Assembly (NCBI RefSeq): GCF_001456935.1
Contig: NZ_KQ758485.1
Location: forward strand, 172,944-236,943
Reading direction: 5' to 3'
Length of the DNA: 64,000 bases
Source of the DNA: [Bacillus] enclensis
GTDB taxonomy: Bacteria > Bacillota > Bacilli > Bacillales > Bacillaceae_B
Positions within the stretch are counted from its first letter, which is position 1. The number at the start of each line of letters is the position of its first letter. The notes below the pieces were generated by a model. The model made no database searches, was not told the origin of the DNA, and saw nothing but the letters and a program-made list of their open reading frames with translations. This document shows, in pieces, positions 25,467 to 34,677 of this stretch. The translations under genes and the position numbers were made by a program.

Positions 25467-25973
25467 ATGAAAAAAATGAAACGATTTGCCCTGCCGCTCC
25501 TGCTTTTGCTTTTTGCGGCAGGCTGTTCATCATACCAGGATTCAGAAGCAAAAAATGTAGAAACACTTGAATACGCTGACTTATCCGGACTGGAGCAAAC
25601 CAGTTTGGGAGATAACTCCGCTGTAATCAATACCGTGACCAAGTTGGCCGGTGGGGAAATTCCCCATAAAATCGAAATCTCTTCCGATGTATTACAGATT
25701 AAATACGACCTTGCTGCTTACAATGAAAAAAATGAAAAAGGCTCGGAGTATTGGTACAAACCGGACAAAGAACAAAGAAACGCAGCCCTAAACAGCGCCA
25801 TCCTGTTTACACTAGTCAATAACCTGAATACTGTAAAAATTTCTTTTATTGGAGAAACAACCAAGGAATATGAATTCAGACGTGAGGAACTGGCCAATAA
25901 ATTAAACACCTCTTTTAAATCATTAGATGAAAAAACATACAAGAAGTATAAAGATGCATTTGCTGAAAATTAA
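25467..25973 (+). CDS. DUF4825-like lipoprotein
   Basis: This 168-residue lipoprotein has the lipobox LLFAAGCSS. Its domain begins with SLGDNSAVINTVTKLAGGEIPHK and has a central strand LQIKYDL, resembling DUF4825 proteins, which are small extracellular domains in Firmicutes. It ends the operon that starts at 20828. A ribosome site AAGGAGG lies before the ATG. Confidence 0.7.
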   Translation: MKKMKRFALPLLLLLFAAGCSSYQDSEAKNVETLEYADLSGLEQTSLGDNSAVINTVTKLAGGEIPHKIEISSDVLQIKYDLAAYNEKNEKGSEYWYKPDKEQRNAALNSAILFTLVNNLNTVKISFIGETTKEYEFRREELANKLNTSFKSLDEKTYKKYKDAFAEN

Positions 25974-26055
25974 TTACTATGTAAAGGTCGGTGTAGAAAA
26001 ATTCCTTTGTCTAAAAACCTTTAAGACCCACAAACTCTAATAGGAGGTGTAAGGT

Positions 26056-27036
26056 ATGGACGTCTCAAAGGTGGAATATCGTCTGGTAAATAAATCACAC
26101 ATCCAAAAACTTGAAAAAAAAATTACAGCTCACAAGAAAGAAATTGTTGTAAAAGTAAAAGCAGTTGGCGTGTGTATGACAGACTGTCTTAATTATAAAT
26201 ACAAAAACAATAACTACTTTGGTCATGAATTAGTGGGAGAGGTGCTAACTCCCTTCTCTTCATTTAAAAAAGGAGATAATGTAGTCATTCTACATCGATA
26301 TAGCTGTGGGACATGCATTTCCTGTAAACAAGCCCAGTTTCATTTATGCAAGAACTCCAAGAATACTGATACATGCTTTTCCAATTACTTAGTACTTGAT
26401 GAAAGGGCTGCCTCAAAATCATTTTATCGTATTCCAGAGGGGACCGATAATAGGTTATCTGAATTTGCCTATACTGATTCTCTTGCTTGCGTGCTTCATG
26501 CCTTAAAGAAAGTAGATCTAAGTAAAACAGAACACATCCTAATCCTCGGGAATGGATTCATGTCATTACTGTTTTATTACGCTCTTACTCTAATTTATAA
26601 AAAGAGAGCAAAAATAGTGGGAAGTAATAAAAAAAAGCAAAATTTGATATCTAGAAGTCTCAAGATAGAACAACTCGAATGTGGACAATTAAATGAACAA
26701 CATTTTGACTTATGCATAGATACAGCAGGACAGTCAAAATTGGTTTCTCAAATTCTGGTTTATTTAAAGCCTTCATCCTCTTTCCTCTGTTTTAGCGGAG
26801 TGAACTCTATAGGAGAATTATTTACTTTAAATTACCTTAGGAATAACGAAATCAATATTACATTTTCCAAGCATACGAATCCAGCAAGCATAAACGAAGC
26901 TATTAGTATCATAGACTCGGAACTTTTGCCCCTTAAGAAAATTATCACACCTTTTCAACCAGCCTCTAAGTTAGAGGGCATAATCAATAAAACATTGCAA
27001 AATGAAATCATAAGGGGAGGAGTCTTAATTGAGTAA
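26056..27036 (+). CDS. Zinc-dependent medium-chain dehydrogenase
   Basis: The 326-residue protein has catalytic zinc ligands in GVCMTDCLNY and GHELVGEV, and the four structural cysteines in CGTCISCKQAQFHLC, so it is a zinc alcohol-dehydrogenase-type oxidoreductase. The nucleotide-binding region is short and divergent (HILILGNGFMSLLFYYAL). It is the first gene of a nine-gene plus-strand operon with a sugar-phosphate cyclase. Dehydrogenases of this kind oxidise hydroxyls of cyclitols before transamination, and that role is inferred here. It overlaps the cupin gene by 8 bases. Confidence 0.85.
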   Translation: MDVSKVEYRLVNKSHIQKLEKKITAHKKEIVVKVKAVGVCMTDCLNYKYKNNNYFGHELVGEVLTPFSSFKKGDNVVILHRYSCGTCISCKQAQFHLCKNSKNTDTCFSNYLVLDERAASKSFYRIPEGTDNRLSEFAYTDSLACVLHALKKVDLSKTEHILILGNGFMSLLFYYALTLIYKKRAKIVGSNKKKQNLISRSLKIEQLECGQLNEQHFDLCIDTAGQSKLVSQILVYLKPSSSFLCFSGVNSIGELFTLNYLRNNEINITFSKHTNPASINEAISIIDSELLPLKKIITPFQPASKLEGIINKTLQNEIIRGGVLIE

Positions 27037-27379
27037 GATTAAGAATATATTTAGGGCAGAATATTTTTTGGAAAAGAGTCACAATGGAATCGGTGCTTTG
27101 GAAAAGGTAAGGGTTTTCGAAAAGGAAGATTTCAAAACGAAAATCGATTTCATCGATTATGTTATTGTGCAGCCTGACCACACTATCGGTTACCATCAAC
27201 ACAGTGAAAATGAAGAAATTTATTTTATTCTTAAGGGAAGCAGCTCGATGATTACCGGTGGTGAAACAGTTAAGATTTGTAAGGGTGATGTAATCATTAA
27301 TGAATGCGGAGAAAGTCACGGATTAATCAACAACTCTGAAGAGCCAATGGAAATCTTTATCTTTCAAGTTTCTAAATAA
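27029..27379 (+). CDS. Cupin-domain protein
   Basis: A single-domain 116-residue cupin with both motifs: YHQHSENEEIYFILKGSS (metal ligands His, His, Glu) and ECGESHGLINNS (second histidine). Such proteins act as isomerases, epimerases or dioxygenases, or bind sugars. It starts at TTG 27029 behind GGGGAGGAG. The exact role in the cyclitol operon is not clear. Confidence 0.82.
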   Translation: MSKIKNIFRAEYFLEKSHNGIGALEKVRVFEKEDFKTKIDFIDYVIVQPDHTIGYHQHSENEEIYFILKGSSSMITGGETVKICKGDVIINECGESHGLINNSEEPMEIFIFQVSK

Positions 27380-27395
27380 AAGGAGGAACAAGAGA

Positions 27396-28574
27396 ATGAG
27401 TGTATCTTCTAACTTTTTAGCATTTGAGCAGTTTGCAGGACTAACTACCAATTTAAAGGTCGAATATCACATTACAGAAACCTCTGATGTCTTTAATGTA
27501 AATAATCTTACCATTCAACAGAATTGTAAATCTAAAAAGCTATTGATTGTAACATCACCAACAGTATATAGGCTTTATGGTCATCAAATTACTGAATATC
27601 TTTCTTATCATTTTTCTGAAGATTCTTACAAAATAATCGTTATTGAGACGACAGAAGAAAACAAAGACTTTGATAATGTGATGAAGATATGTGAAGCGGG
27701 TAAGAATTTCGGGTTGGATCGACGCTCCCTTCTAGTGGCGATTGGTGGTGGGATCTTAATGGATATGGTAGGTTTCGCCGCTTCCATGTATAAGCGGAAA
27801 ATTGATTATATTCGTATCCCTACAACGTTAGTAGGCCAAATAGATGCCGGAGTCGGTGTGAAAACAGGTGTAAACTTCAAAGGATCAAAAAATTTCATTG
27901 GAGCATTTCACCCGCCGTACAGTGTAATCAATGATACCAGTCTATTATATACCCTTGAAAAAGATGAATTGATTTGTGGATTAGCTGAAATTATTAAAAT
28001 GGGTATTATTGTTGATGCCCAACTATTTGAACTAGTTAACACTTATGGCTTTTCCCTGGTTGACTCAAATTTTCAAGGAAATCTCGAAGCTGCCAATTCA
28101 ATAAATCAAAAAGCCGTACAGCGAATGCTTGAACAACTTGAGTCTAATTTATTTGAATTATTCTTGGAGAGACTGGTTGATTTTGGTCATACTTTCAGTC
28201 CATTTATTGAAGAGTTTTCAAATTATCAGATTAAACATGGAATAGCAGTAGGTTATGACATGGCGATTTCAACTGAAATTTCCTATTTATTAAATAGAAT
28301 ATCCAAAAAAGATAGGGATAAGATTTTGACCACATTAATGAAGATAGGCATTAACATCTATCATAAGGAAACCTTTATCGCTGAAAAAATGTGGAACTCA
28401 TTAAATAATATAGTTTTGCACAGGGGTAATAAATTGAATTTAGTTATCCCCACAGGTATAGGACAATCAGACTTCCTAAGAGAGTTAACCAACTTAAGTC
28501 CGGAATTATTACATCAAGCAATCGAAAACTTGGCAGCTTACCAATACTCATACACTGAGGGGATATTAACTTGA
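27396..28574 (+). CDS. Sugar-phosphate cyclase (2-epi-5-epi-valiolone / dehydroquinate synthase family)
   Basis: This 392-residue enzyme has the NAD-binding GGG (residues 117-119), the motif IPTTLVGQIDAGVGVKTGVN, KNFIGAFHPP, and the three metal ligands Glu198 (GLAEIIKMG), His265 (VDFGHT) and His281 (KHGIAVGYDM). The family turns a sugar phosphate into a carbocycle: dehydroquinate, 2-deoxy-scyllo-inosose or valiolones. The DAGVGVKTGVN wording and the neighbouring kinase and aminotransferase suggest a C7- or C6-cyclitol synthase rather than the aromatic-pathway enzyme. Sequence alone does not settle which product is formed. Confidence 0.85.
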   Translation: MSVSSNFLAFEQFAGLTTNLKVEYHITETSDVFNVNNLTIQQNCKSKKLLIVTSPTVYRLYGHQITEYLSYHFSEDSYKIIVIETTEENKDFDNVMKICEAGKNFGLDRRSLLVAIGGGILMDMVGFAASMYKRKIDYIRIPTTLVGQIDAGVGVKTGVNFKGSKNFIGAFHPPYSVINDTSLLYTLEKDELICGLAEIIKMGIIVDAQLFELVNTYGFSLVDSNFQGNLEAANSINQKAVQRMLEQLESNLFELFLERLVDFGHTFSPFIEEFSNYQIKHGIAVGYDMAISTEISYLLNRISKKDRDKILTTLMKIGINIYHKETFIAEKMWNSLNNIVLHRGNKLNLVIPTGIGQSDFLRELTNLSPELLHQAIENLAAYQYSYTEGILT

Positions 28575-29590
28575 GAGGGGTCGTAGTTTTCGATATTGGA
28601 GGTACGTATACAAGGTCGGGTTTGTTTACTGAGACAGGAAGAATTTTAAATGTGGAAAAAGATTCTTCACCTAATTTCAATAGTAATGAATCCATCTATG
28701 ATCTTCAAGAACAATTGCTTGAGTATGTTAAACGTAAGGTTTTGGAGATTGATAAAGCTACTTCCATTTCCATAGAAGAGGTAGGGATTGCCTTTCCTGG
28801 ACCTATAACGAAAGATGGGTGTGTGTTAAAAGCTCCTACATTATGGGGAGAAGCAGGTGTAAAGTTTCCTATGAAAGACAAGCTAGAAAGCTTACTAGAT
28901 GGAATAAGTGTTACGGTAATCAATGATTTGACCGCAGCCGGCTATAGGTACATGAAATCATCCCTCAAAAGCTTTGGATTGATTACCATTAGCTCCGGAG
29001 TTGGGAATAAAGTCTTTTGGAATGAAGAAACCCTCCTTAATGATAATGGTGCTGGAGGAGAATTAGGTCATTACGTCTATAAAGATTCAGAATTCCCTAA
29101 CTTAATATGTGATTGCGGATCTTATTCACACATAGGCGCGATTGCTTCCGGGCGCGGCATGGAACAGCTTGCAAATCAAATGCGTGTGAAATATTCCCAT
29201 TTATTAAGTGATTCCCCCCTTAGAAACCTAAATAAGATTACTACCTTTGAATTAGTAGAAGGAATCAGACATAAAGATCCATTTTCCGAAGCAGTTTTAA
29301 GAAAAGGTATTACTCCAATAGCTAACGCCATTTTGTTTATGCATAACCTAATGGGCTTGGAAGATTTCATCATCATTGGTGGATTCGCTTTGGCTATTAG
29401 AGAGGAATACAAAAAAGAGCTTTGTCACCAGCTAAGTCAATCCATTTATTTTGGCTTAGAAAATAAAAACATTAAAGATATGATTCACATGGGAGTAGAA
29501 GATGACTTAAATGGGTTAATCGGGATGGGGATATATGTATTCAAACATATGAAGAAGGATAACAGACATATGGAGGTTCAAACTGGATGA
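28571..29590 (+). CDS. ROK-family sugar/cyclitol kinase
   Basis: The 339-residue protein has the ATP motif VVFDIGGTYTRSGLF, the catalytic region VINDLTAAGYRY and GAGGELGHYVY of ROK kinases. The usual zinc motif CxCGxxGC is replaced by CDCGSYSHIG, so metal binding may differ. In acarbose and validamycin pathways a glucokinase-like enzyme phosphorylates the valiolone product, and the overlap of 4 bp (TTGA) with the cyclase gene supports a similar step. It starts at TTG 28571. Confidence 0.82.
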   Translation: MRGVVVFDIGGTYTRSGLFTETGRILNVEKDSSPNFNSNESIYDLQEQLLEYVKRKVLEIDKATSISIEEVGIAFPGPITKDGCVLKAPTLWGEAGVKFPMKDKLESLLDGISVTVINDLTAAGYRYMKSSLKSFGLITISSGVGNKVFWNEETLLNDNGAGGELGHYVYKDSEFPNLICDCGSYSHIGAIASGRGMEQLANQMRVKYSHLLSDSPLRNLNKITTFELVEGIRHKDPFSEAVLRKGITPIANAILFMHNLMGLEDFIIIGGFALAIREEYKKELCHQLSQSIYFGLENKNIKDMIHMGVEDDLNGLIGMGIYVFKHMKKDNRHMEVQTG

Positions 29591-30834
29591 TTACTATTAA
29601 AGAAAAATTTGATTACTTAACTCGAAATACATGGCCAAATGAAGCTACTTCCCCCGTAGTAAAAGGGGATGGAATTTACTTTTGGGATGAAAACAATAAG
29701 AAATATATGGACTTTTCAAGTCAAACGCTTAATTTATTGCTCGGTCAATGTTATCCGGCCATCGTAGAGGCTCTTACTGAACAAATAAAAACCTTGACTT
29801 ATGCATCAAGCAGATTTGGAAGTTCCGCATATTTAGAGGCAGCAAAAAGAATTGTCAGGGTTGCCCCCAAGGGATTTACTCGTATAAATATTAAAATGTG
29901 CGATGGTTCAGATGCTAATGAGACAGCTCTTAAAACAGCAAAAAAATTCACTGGTAAGCCTGGTGTTATTTCATTCCATAAAGCTCATACCGGCCAAACC
30001 ACTCAGACTTTGCATGTTCGAGGATATGCCAGAGATGAAAGGACCTTATTAGGAAGTACTGAAGATGTCACTTTTATTTCACCTCCTTCATGTCAGGAAA
30101 AGGGAGATTATAAACATTCGTTAAAGGAGTTTGAAGAAGTTATTACGAAGCACGGCGGTATTGGAGCTGTGCTAGTAGATCCAATGATGGTAAACGCAGG
30201 TGTTCTGGTAAACGAGGAAACATCCGCGTATTTAAAAGGAATTGAAGCGCTATGTCACCGATATAATGTAATGTTCATTCTCGATGAAAACCAAAGTTTT
30301 GGATGGGTTCCTGGAATATTTGCTGCAAACTATTATGATATTTCACCAGATATCATTACACTTGGAAAAGGCTTATCTTCAGGGCACCCTTTAGCAGGTG
30401 TTCTAGTTAAAGAAAAGTATAAAGAAGCACTTGATTATAATGAAGCCGACTTTACGCATGGAGGTCATGTTCTAACATGCAGGGCTGCAGCAACAACTAT
30501 TGAAACTTTAGAAACCGTAGATTTTCACCTCCTTGAAAAGGAGAAAAAGATTGAATCTGAAATTAGAGATCTCCAGTCCAAAGCGAATTTCCCATTGATT
30601 CATCGGGGGGTAGGGTTGATTCATGGGTTGGAATTCGCGACCGAAGACGAAGAAAGAAATAGTGTAATGGCAAACAGTATATTTGAGACAGCATTAAGAA
30701 AAGGGCTTTTTCTCAGGAAGTATAATAACAAAATCATTCTTAAACCGCCAGTAATTGTTAGTGAAGAAGAAATCGAAAAGGCATTTGCAATCTTGAGCAG
30801 TTCGTTTAAGGAGGAGGGTTTACTATTAAACTAG
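29587..30834 (+). CDS. Class III PLP-dependent aminotransferase
   Basis: This 415-residue enzyme resembles glutamate-1-semialdehyde aminomutases and class III transaminases: the cofactor aspartate region FILDENQSFGW and the PLP lysine in ITLGKGLSSGHP (Lys261). It probably puts an amino group onto a ketone of the cyclitol, giving an aminocyclitol. It overlaps the kinase gene by four bases (ATGA), which indicates tight coupling. Confidence 0.85.
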   Translation: MITIKEKFDYLTRNTWPNEATSPVVKGDGIYFWDENNKKYMDFSSQTLNLLLGQCYPAIVEALTEQIKTLTYASSRFGSSAYLEAAKRIVRVAPKGFTRINIKMCDGSDANETALKTAKKFTGKPGVISFHKAHTGQTTQTLHVRGYARDERTLLGSTEDVTFISPPSCQEKGDYKHSLKEFEEVITKHGGIGAVLVDPMMVNAGVLVNEETSAYLKGIEALCHRYNVMFILDENQSFGWVPGIFAANYYDISPDIITLGKGLSSGHPLAGVLVKEKYKEALDYNEADFTHGGHVLTCRAAATTIETLETVDFHLLEKEKKIESEIRDLQSKANFPLIHRGVGLIHGLEFATEDEERNSVMANSIFETALRKGLFLRKYNNKIILKPPVIVSEEEIEKAFAILSSSFKEEGLLLN

Positions 30835-31754
30835 GATTATTCACACGAGTCTATCAGCATTTAGAGCCCGAAGAGGCGTTTCCCAAAATTAACGGGCTTG
30901 GGATTCAATCAATTGAAGTAGTATCAAATAAAGGAAGTAAGCACTTTGACCTGGAACAAGCATTGTCCCTGAATTATTTATCAAACTATCAGAAACTGTT
31001 AGAAAAACATCAACTAAAAATAGAAGCACTGACTATGCATCGCGATTCGCAACTAATTATGGGGCCGCATGGAGATGCCACTCAGCGTTTCTTCAAGGGT
31101 ACTCCTGATGAACAAGTTGAATACGGAAAACAAAGACTCATGAAAGCCGCAGAAGTCGCTAATGAATACGGAATACCGAAAATCACTGGATTTATGGGGG
31201 CAGGAGAATTTTCATCTTGGTATCCATGGCCCCACTCTGAGGGTTGGAAGCAGCAGCAAAACTTGGCGTATGAAAGATGGATGCCCATACTCGAGTACTA
31301 CGAAAAGCTTGGGGTGAAATTTGCTCATGAAGTTGGACCTCAACAACTGGCATATAACTTGGAGACAACCCAAGAGATATTAGAAATTTTAAACATAGAT
31401 TCCTTTGGAATATGTTTCGATCCATCAAACTTTATTTTAACAGGGGTAAACCCGTGTATATTTGTAGAGGAGATTGGTTCAAAAATCTTCCATGTTCATG
31501 GGAAAGATTCAGAGTTAACACATCACGTCTCATCTTCGGGGTGGATGGCTCATGGAGATCTTTCAAGACCAGACAGAGGGTTCAGGTTTAGAATACCCGG
31601 ATGGGGAGATGTGAATTGGAAAAAGGTGTTAACCACATTAAAGTTAAATGGCTATAATGATGTCATTTCAATAGAAATTGAGGATCCAACAATGGATTCG
31701 GAAGAAGCTCTAGAAAAAACGATTGACCATTTAAAACCATTACTATTTAAATAA
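30825..31754 (+). CDS. TIM-barrel sugar epimerase/isomerase (xylose isomerase-like) with an apparent ATT start
   Basis: From the ATT at 30825 the frame encodes 309 residues beginning (M)KLGLFTRVYQHLEPEEAF, the usual first strand of xylose-isomerase-like TIM-barrel enzymes (IolE/IolI/tagatose epimerase group). Metal-site segments are FAHEVGPQQ, GICFDPSNF, IFHVHGKD and VISIEIEDP. AAGGAGG ends 7-8 bp before the ATT, and no ATG, GTG or TTG lies nearer; the first one (TTG 30963) would cut away about 46 conserved residues. It overlaps the aminotransferase gene by 10 bases. It likely isomerises or epimerises the cyclitol. Confidence 0.82.
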   Translation: MKLGLFTRVYQHLEPEEAFPKINGLGIQSIEVVSNKGSKHFDLEQALSLNYLSNYQKLLEKHQLKIEALTMHRDSQLIMGPHGDATQRFFKGTPDEQVEYGKQRLMKAAEVANEYGIPKITGFMGAGEFSSWYPWPHSEGWKQQQNLAYERWMPILEYYEKLGVKFAHEVGPQQLAYNLETTQEILEILNIDSFGICFDPSNFILTGVNPCIFVEEIGSKIFHVHGKDSELTHHVSSSGWMAHGDLSRPDRGFRFRIPGWGDVNWKKVLTTLKLNGYNDVISIEIEDPTMDSEEALEKTIDHLKPLLFK

Positions 31755-31765
31755 GAGGTGTTTGT

Positions 31766-32446
31766 TTGGAGTTACTTCTATCTAATTTTATCGGTTATCA
31801 TTATTTTTCTCACAAAAAAATATTTGAGGAAAACCTCTACCCGTGGGAACTATTAAGAGAACTTCCTTCCTATATTGAAAGATACCTGCAACAGGAAAAA
31901 GAACTAATTGGGACGATGAATTTTCTAGGCCCAAAAATCATAGTGGGAAAGAATGTCACCATAGAAGAAGGAGCGTTCATTAAAGGACCGGCGATTATTG
32001 GGGATGATGTTCAAATCAGGCACGGGGCCTATATTAGAGAAAATGTAATTATTGGAGATAATTGCAAGATAGGACATTGCAGTGAGATTAAGCATTCTCT
32101 GATTGTAAACGGTTCAAACGTTCCCCATTTTAACTATATAGGCGATTCAATTATAGGGAAAGAGGTTAACTTTGGAGCTGGATCTATATGTTCTAATTAT
32201 AAGAATCTCCCGTACGGCAGTGAAATCAATATCACTGCCGAGGGAGGCACGATTTCAACAGGACTCACACATTTTGGAGCAGTGGTGGGAGACGGCAGCA
32301 AGATAGGCTGTAACACCGTACTCAATCCCGGTACTATCCTTGGGAGAGGAGTAGTTACTTACTCTAATTTATCTTTAAGAGGAATCATTGAAGCAGGTCA
32401 CCTAATAAAATCTCCTGACATAGAAGGGAAAGTGGTTATCCGATGA
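31766..32446 (+). CDS. Left-handed beta-helix transferase (GlmU C-terminal-like)
   Basis: The 226-residue protein is built of hexapeptide repeats from residue ~55 (VGKNVTIEEGAFIKGPAIIG) and includes NVPHFNYIGDSIIGKEVNFGAGS, close to the acetyltransferase half of GlmU. It lacks a nucleotidyltransferase domain: the first 50 residues are helical. N-acylation of an amino sugar or aminocyclitol is the obvious guess. The TTG at 31766 follows GAGGTG. Confidence 0.8.
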   Translation: MELLLSNFIGYHYFSHKKIFEENLYPWELLRELPSYIERYLQQEKELIGTMNFLGPKIIVGKNVTIEEGAFIKGPAIIGDDVQIRHGAYIRENVIIGDNCKIGHCSEIKHSLIVNGSNVPHFNYIGDSIIGKEVNFGAGSICSNYKNLPYGSEINITAEGGTISTGLTHFGAVVGDGSKIGCNTVLNPGTILGRGVVTYSNLSLRGIIEAGHLIKSPDIEGKVVIR

Positions 32447-33066
32447 ATGAAATACTCAATTGGGCTAAACAAATACAAGCCTTGGCTCAGAACGGATTAA
32501 CATACGGAAAAGATAAGTATGATCTACAAAGATATGAAGAGTTACGTACTTTGGCAGTAGAGATGATGTCAACTGCATCAGGGGTCAAAGATCACTCAGT
32601 GCTGAGGGAGTTATTTGCAAATGAAACGGGTTACCAAACCCCTAAAGTTGATGTAAGGGGAGTAGTGTTTAATAGTGATAATGAAATTCTGCTTGTAAGA
32701 GAACTGGAGGACTCTAAATGGTCACTTCCGGGAGGCTGGGCGGATATTGGTGTTTCTGTTAAAGAAATGGCCGCTAAAGAAGTGGAAGAGGAGTCAGGTT
32801 ATATCGTGGAGCCATTCAAAGTGCTTGCTGTGTTTGATAAGAAACATCATCCCCACCCTCCATCACCATATCACGTGTACAAAATTTTCATTCAATGCCG
32901 CAGTATTCAAAAGGCACATGAGGGAGATCAAATAGAAACGGACAAAATCGGATTCTTTAATTTGGAAAACTTGCCAGTATTATCAGAGGAAAGGGTTACC
33001 GAATCTCAACTAAAGATATTGTTTAATCACGCTACAAATCCTATGAGGCAGACTGATTTTGACTAA
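32443..33066 (+). CDS. NUDIX hydrolase with N-terminal helical domain
   Basis: This 207-residue protein has a helical N-terminal domain (NWAKQIQALAQNGLTYGKDKY) and a NUDIX box within GGWADIGVSVKEMAAKEVEEESG. This two-domain form is common in ADP-ribose or nucleotide-sugar pyrophosphatases. Within the operon it may split an NDP-cyclitol or act in nucleotide recycling. It overlaps the previous gene by 4 bases (ATGA). Confidence 0.85.
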   Translation: MNEILNWAKQIQALAQNGLTYGKDKYDLQRYEELRTLAVEMMSTASGVKDHSVLRELFANETGYQTPKVDVRGVVFNSDNEILLVRELEDSKWSLPGGWADIGVSVKEMAAKEVEEESGYIVEPFKVLAVFDKKHHPHPPSPYHVYKIFIQCRSIQKAHEGDQIETDKIGFFNLENLPVLSEERVTESQLKILFNHATNPMRQTDFD

Positions 33067-33081
33067 TAAGGAGATGGGGAC

Positions 33082-34668
33082 GTGGAATTAAGTTTTGTTA
33101 CGGAATACGGACCAACTTATTTAGCTGTTCCGGAAAAAAAACAACATATAGAATTTATTGAGCCGACTTATTTTGAACTAGATGAGAAAGAACACTTCAC
33201 ATATATTGCAGATAAAAATAAAGCCTATACTATAAAGGAAAAATACTTAATTGAAGTACCGAAAATGTTCATTGGCAGACCTGAGCAGAAAGCCATAATC
33301 TTAGACGAAAATAATAAAGCAGTTGATTACCGCAGAATTCTTCACACTCATTGGAAAGAACGAATTGAAATTAAATACGATAATAAATCTTATCTTTTTC
33401 ATTTTGACCCTGTTTATGAACCTGAGGTTATCCAGTTAATCAACAATTCATTAGCATTACTGACAATTAGGAAAAGACAAATTGTTGTACTCATAAACAA
33501 GGATGGAGATATACTTTGGCAATTCGGAGAAGATATGATACCTGGAAAAGGAAAGCAATTGAAAGTTCCTATATTTTCTCTGTTTTTAAAAGACACGAAA
33601 ACAATTTTAATGTGTGATGGATTGAACTCCAGGGTCTTGGAATCCGACTTATCAGGTGAAATCATCTGGCAGTATGGAATGGAAGAAAGACTTGGAGCGA
33701 GTGAAGGGTTATTGTGGAAGCCTACGTGTGCAAGACGTACCAAAGAAGGTGAAACATATATTGCCGATTCAAAGAATAAAAGAATTTTGGTTGTCAATCA
33801 GAAAAAAGAAATTATAAATCAATATGGACAATCCCTGATCAATGAATTGAAACTTAATTATCCCCGGTCAGTTCAAGAAATGCCAAATGGGAACTGGTTG
33901 ATAACCAATACCCATAAAAATAGTATAATTGAAGTAGACCCTATTAATATGAAGGTTGTTTATGAAATCAATAATATAAAAGACCAGCTGGGATTGTATT
34001 GGCCCCGCTGTGCGTACTATAACAAGTTCAACTCCGAAATTATTATCTGTGATGGTCTGAACAACAGAATATTATTTGTCGATTATACTTCAAAAAAGCT
34101 TAAAAAGGTCATTCATGCATATACAGAAGGAAGTAACGAACATCCTATGAGTGATCCTCACCATCTTGATATGCCACAAAACGAACATAATAAACTACTA
34201 ATCACATTATCTGAATCGCATGAGGTAGTAGAAATTGATTATGAAGGAAACTTGATAAGAAAATGGACAGGACTGAATGATCCTCACTCAGCTTCTTATT
34301 TTCCAGAAGGAATTGTTGTATCCGACTCAAATAATCATCATATAAAAATATATTACGATAATGGTAAAGAAGAGGTCGTTGATCATTTTTTTACTCCTGA
34401 GGGAGAAGCAGATTCCTTTAACAGACCCAGGTTTTCAGTTTATTATAATGATGGGCTGCTAGTAATGGATACTGCTAATCATAGAATTGTGTATGTTAAG
34501 AAAGTGGAGACCAAATGGAGAGGTTCATTAGTAGATATTAAGTTTCCTCGAAACATAAGGTTAAACAACCTTGATAATTCACGTTGGATAAACCTTTTGC
34601 ACAATCAATCCATTCTTTTAACTGACACGGAAAATTGTCGTATTATGAAATTGGAAATAAAAAGTTAA
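33082..34668 (+). CDS. Large beta-propeller protein (NHL/PQQ-like repeats)
   Basis: The 528-residue soluble protein, with no signal peptide, shows repeated blades with wording such as ILWQFGEDM, IIWQYGMEE, TYIADSKNKRILVVN, NWLITNTHKNSIIEVD and IIICDGLNNRILFVD. This is the pattern of NHL or arylsulfotransferase-like propellers. It starts at GTG 33082 behind AAGGAGATGGG. It is the last gene of the cyclitol operon. It may be a sugar-acting enzyme or a binding scaffold; the catalytic residues cannot be read. Confidence 0.78.
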   Translation: MELSFVTEYGPTYLAVPEKKQHIEFIEPTYFELDEKEHFTYIADKNKAYTIKEKYLIEVPKMFIGRPEQKAIILDENNKAVDYRRILHTHWKERIEIKYDNKSYLFHFDPVYEPEVIQLINNSLALLTIRKRQIVVLINKDGDILWQFGEDMIPGKGKQLKVPIFSLFLKDTKTILMCDGLNSRVLESDLSGEIIWQYGMEERLGASEGLLWKPTCARRTKEGETYIADSKNKRILVVNQKKEIINQYGQSLINELKLNYPRSVQEMPNGNWLITNTHKNSIIEVDPINMKVVYEINNIKDQLGLYWPRCAYYNKFNSEIIICDGLNNRILFVDYTSKKLKKVIHAYTEGSNEHPMSDPHHLDMPQNEHNKLLITLSESHEVVEIDYEGNLIRKWTGLNDPHSASYFPEGIVVSDSNNHHIKIYYDNGKEEVVDHFFTPEGEADSFNRPRFSVYYNDGLLVMDTANHRIVYVKKVETKWRGSLVDIKFPRNIRLNNLDNSRWINLLHNQSILLTDTENCRIMKLEIKS

Positions 34669-34677
34669 TAATTAAAA

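Noticed and set aside
27396-28574. Naming the cyclase gene aroB
   Set aside because: The wording around the active site and the kinase/aminotransferase neighbours point to a secondary-metabolism cyclase; no other aromatic-pathway gene is present.
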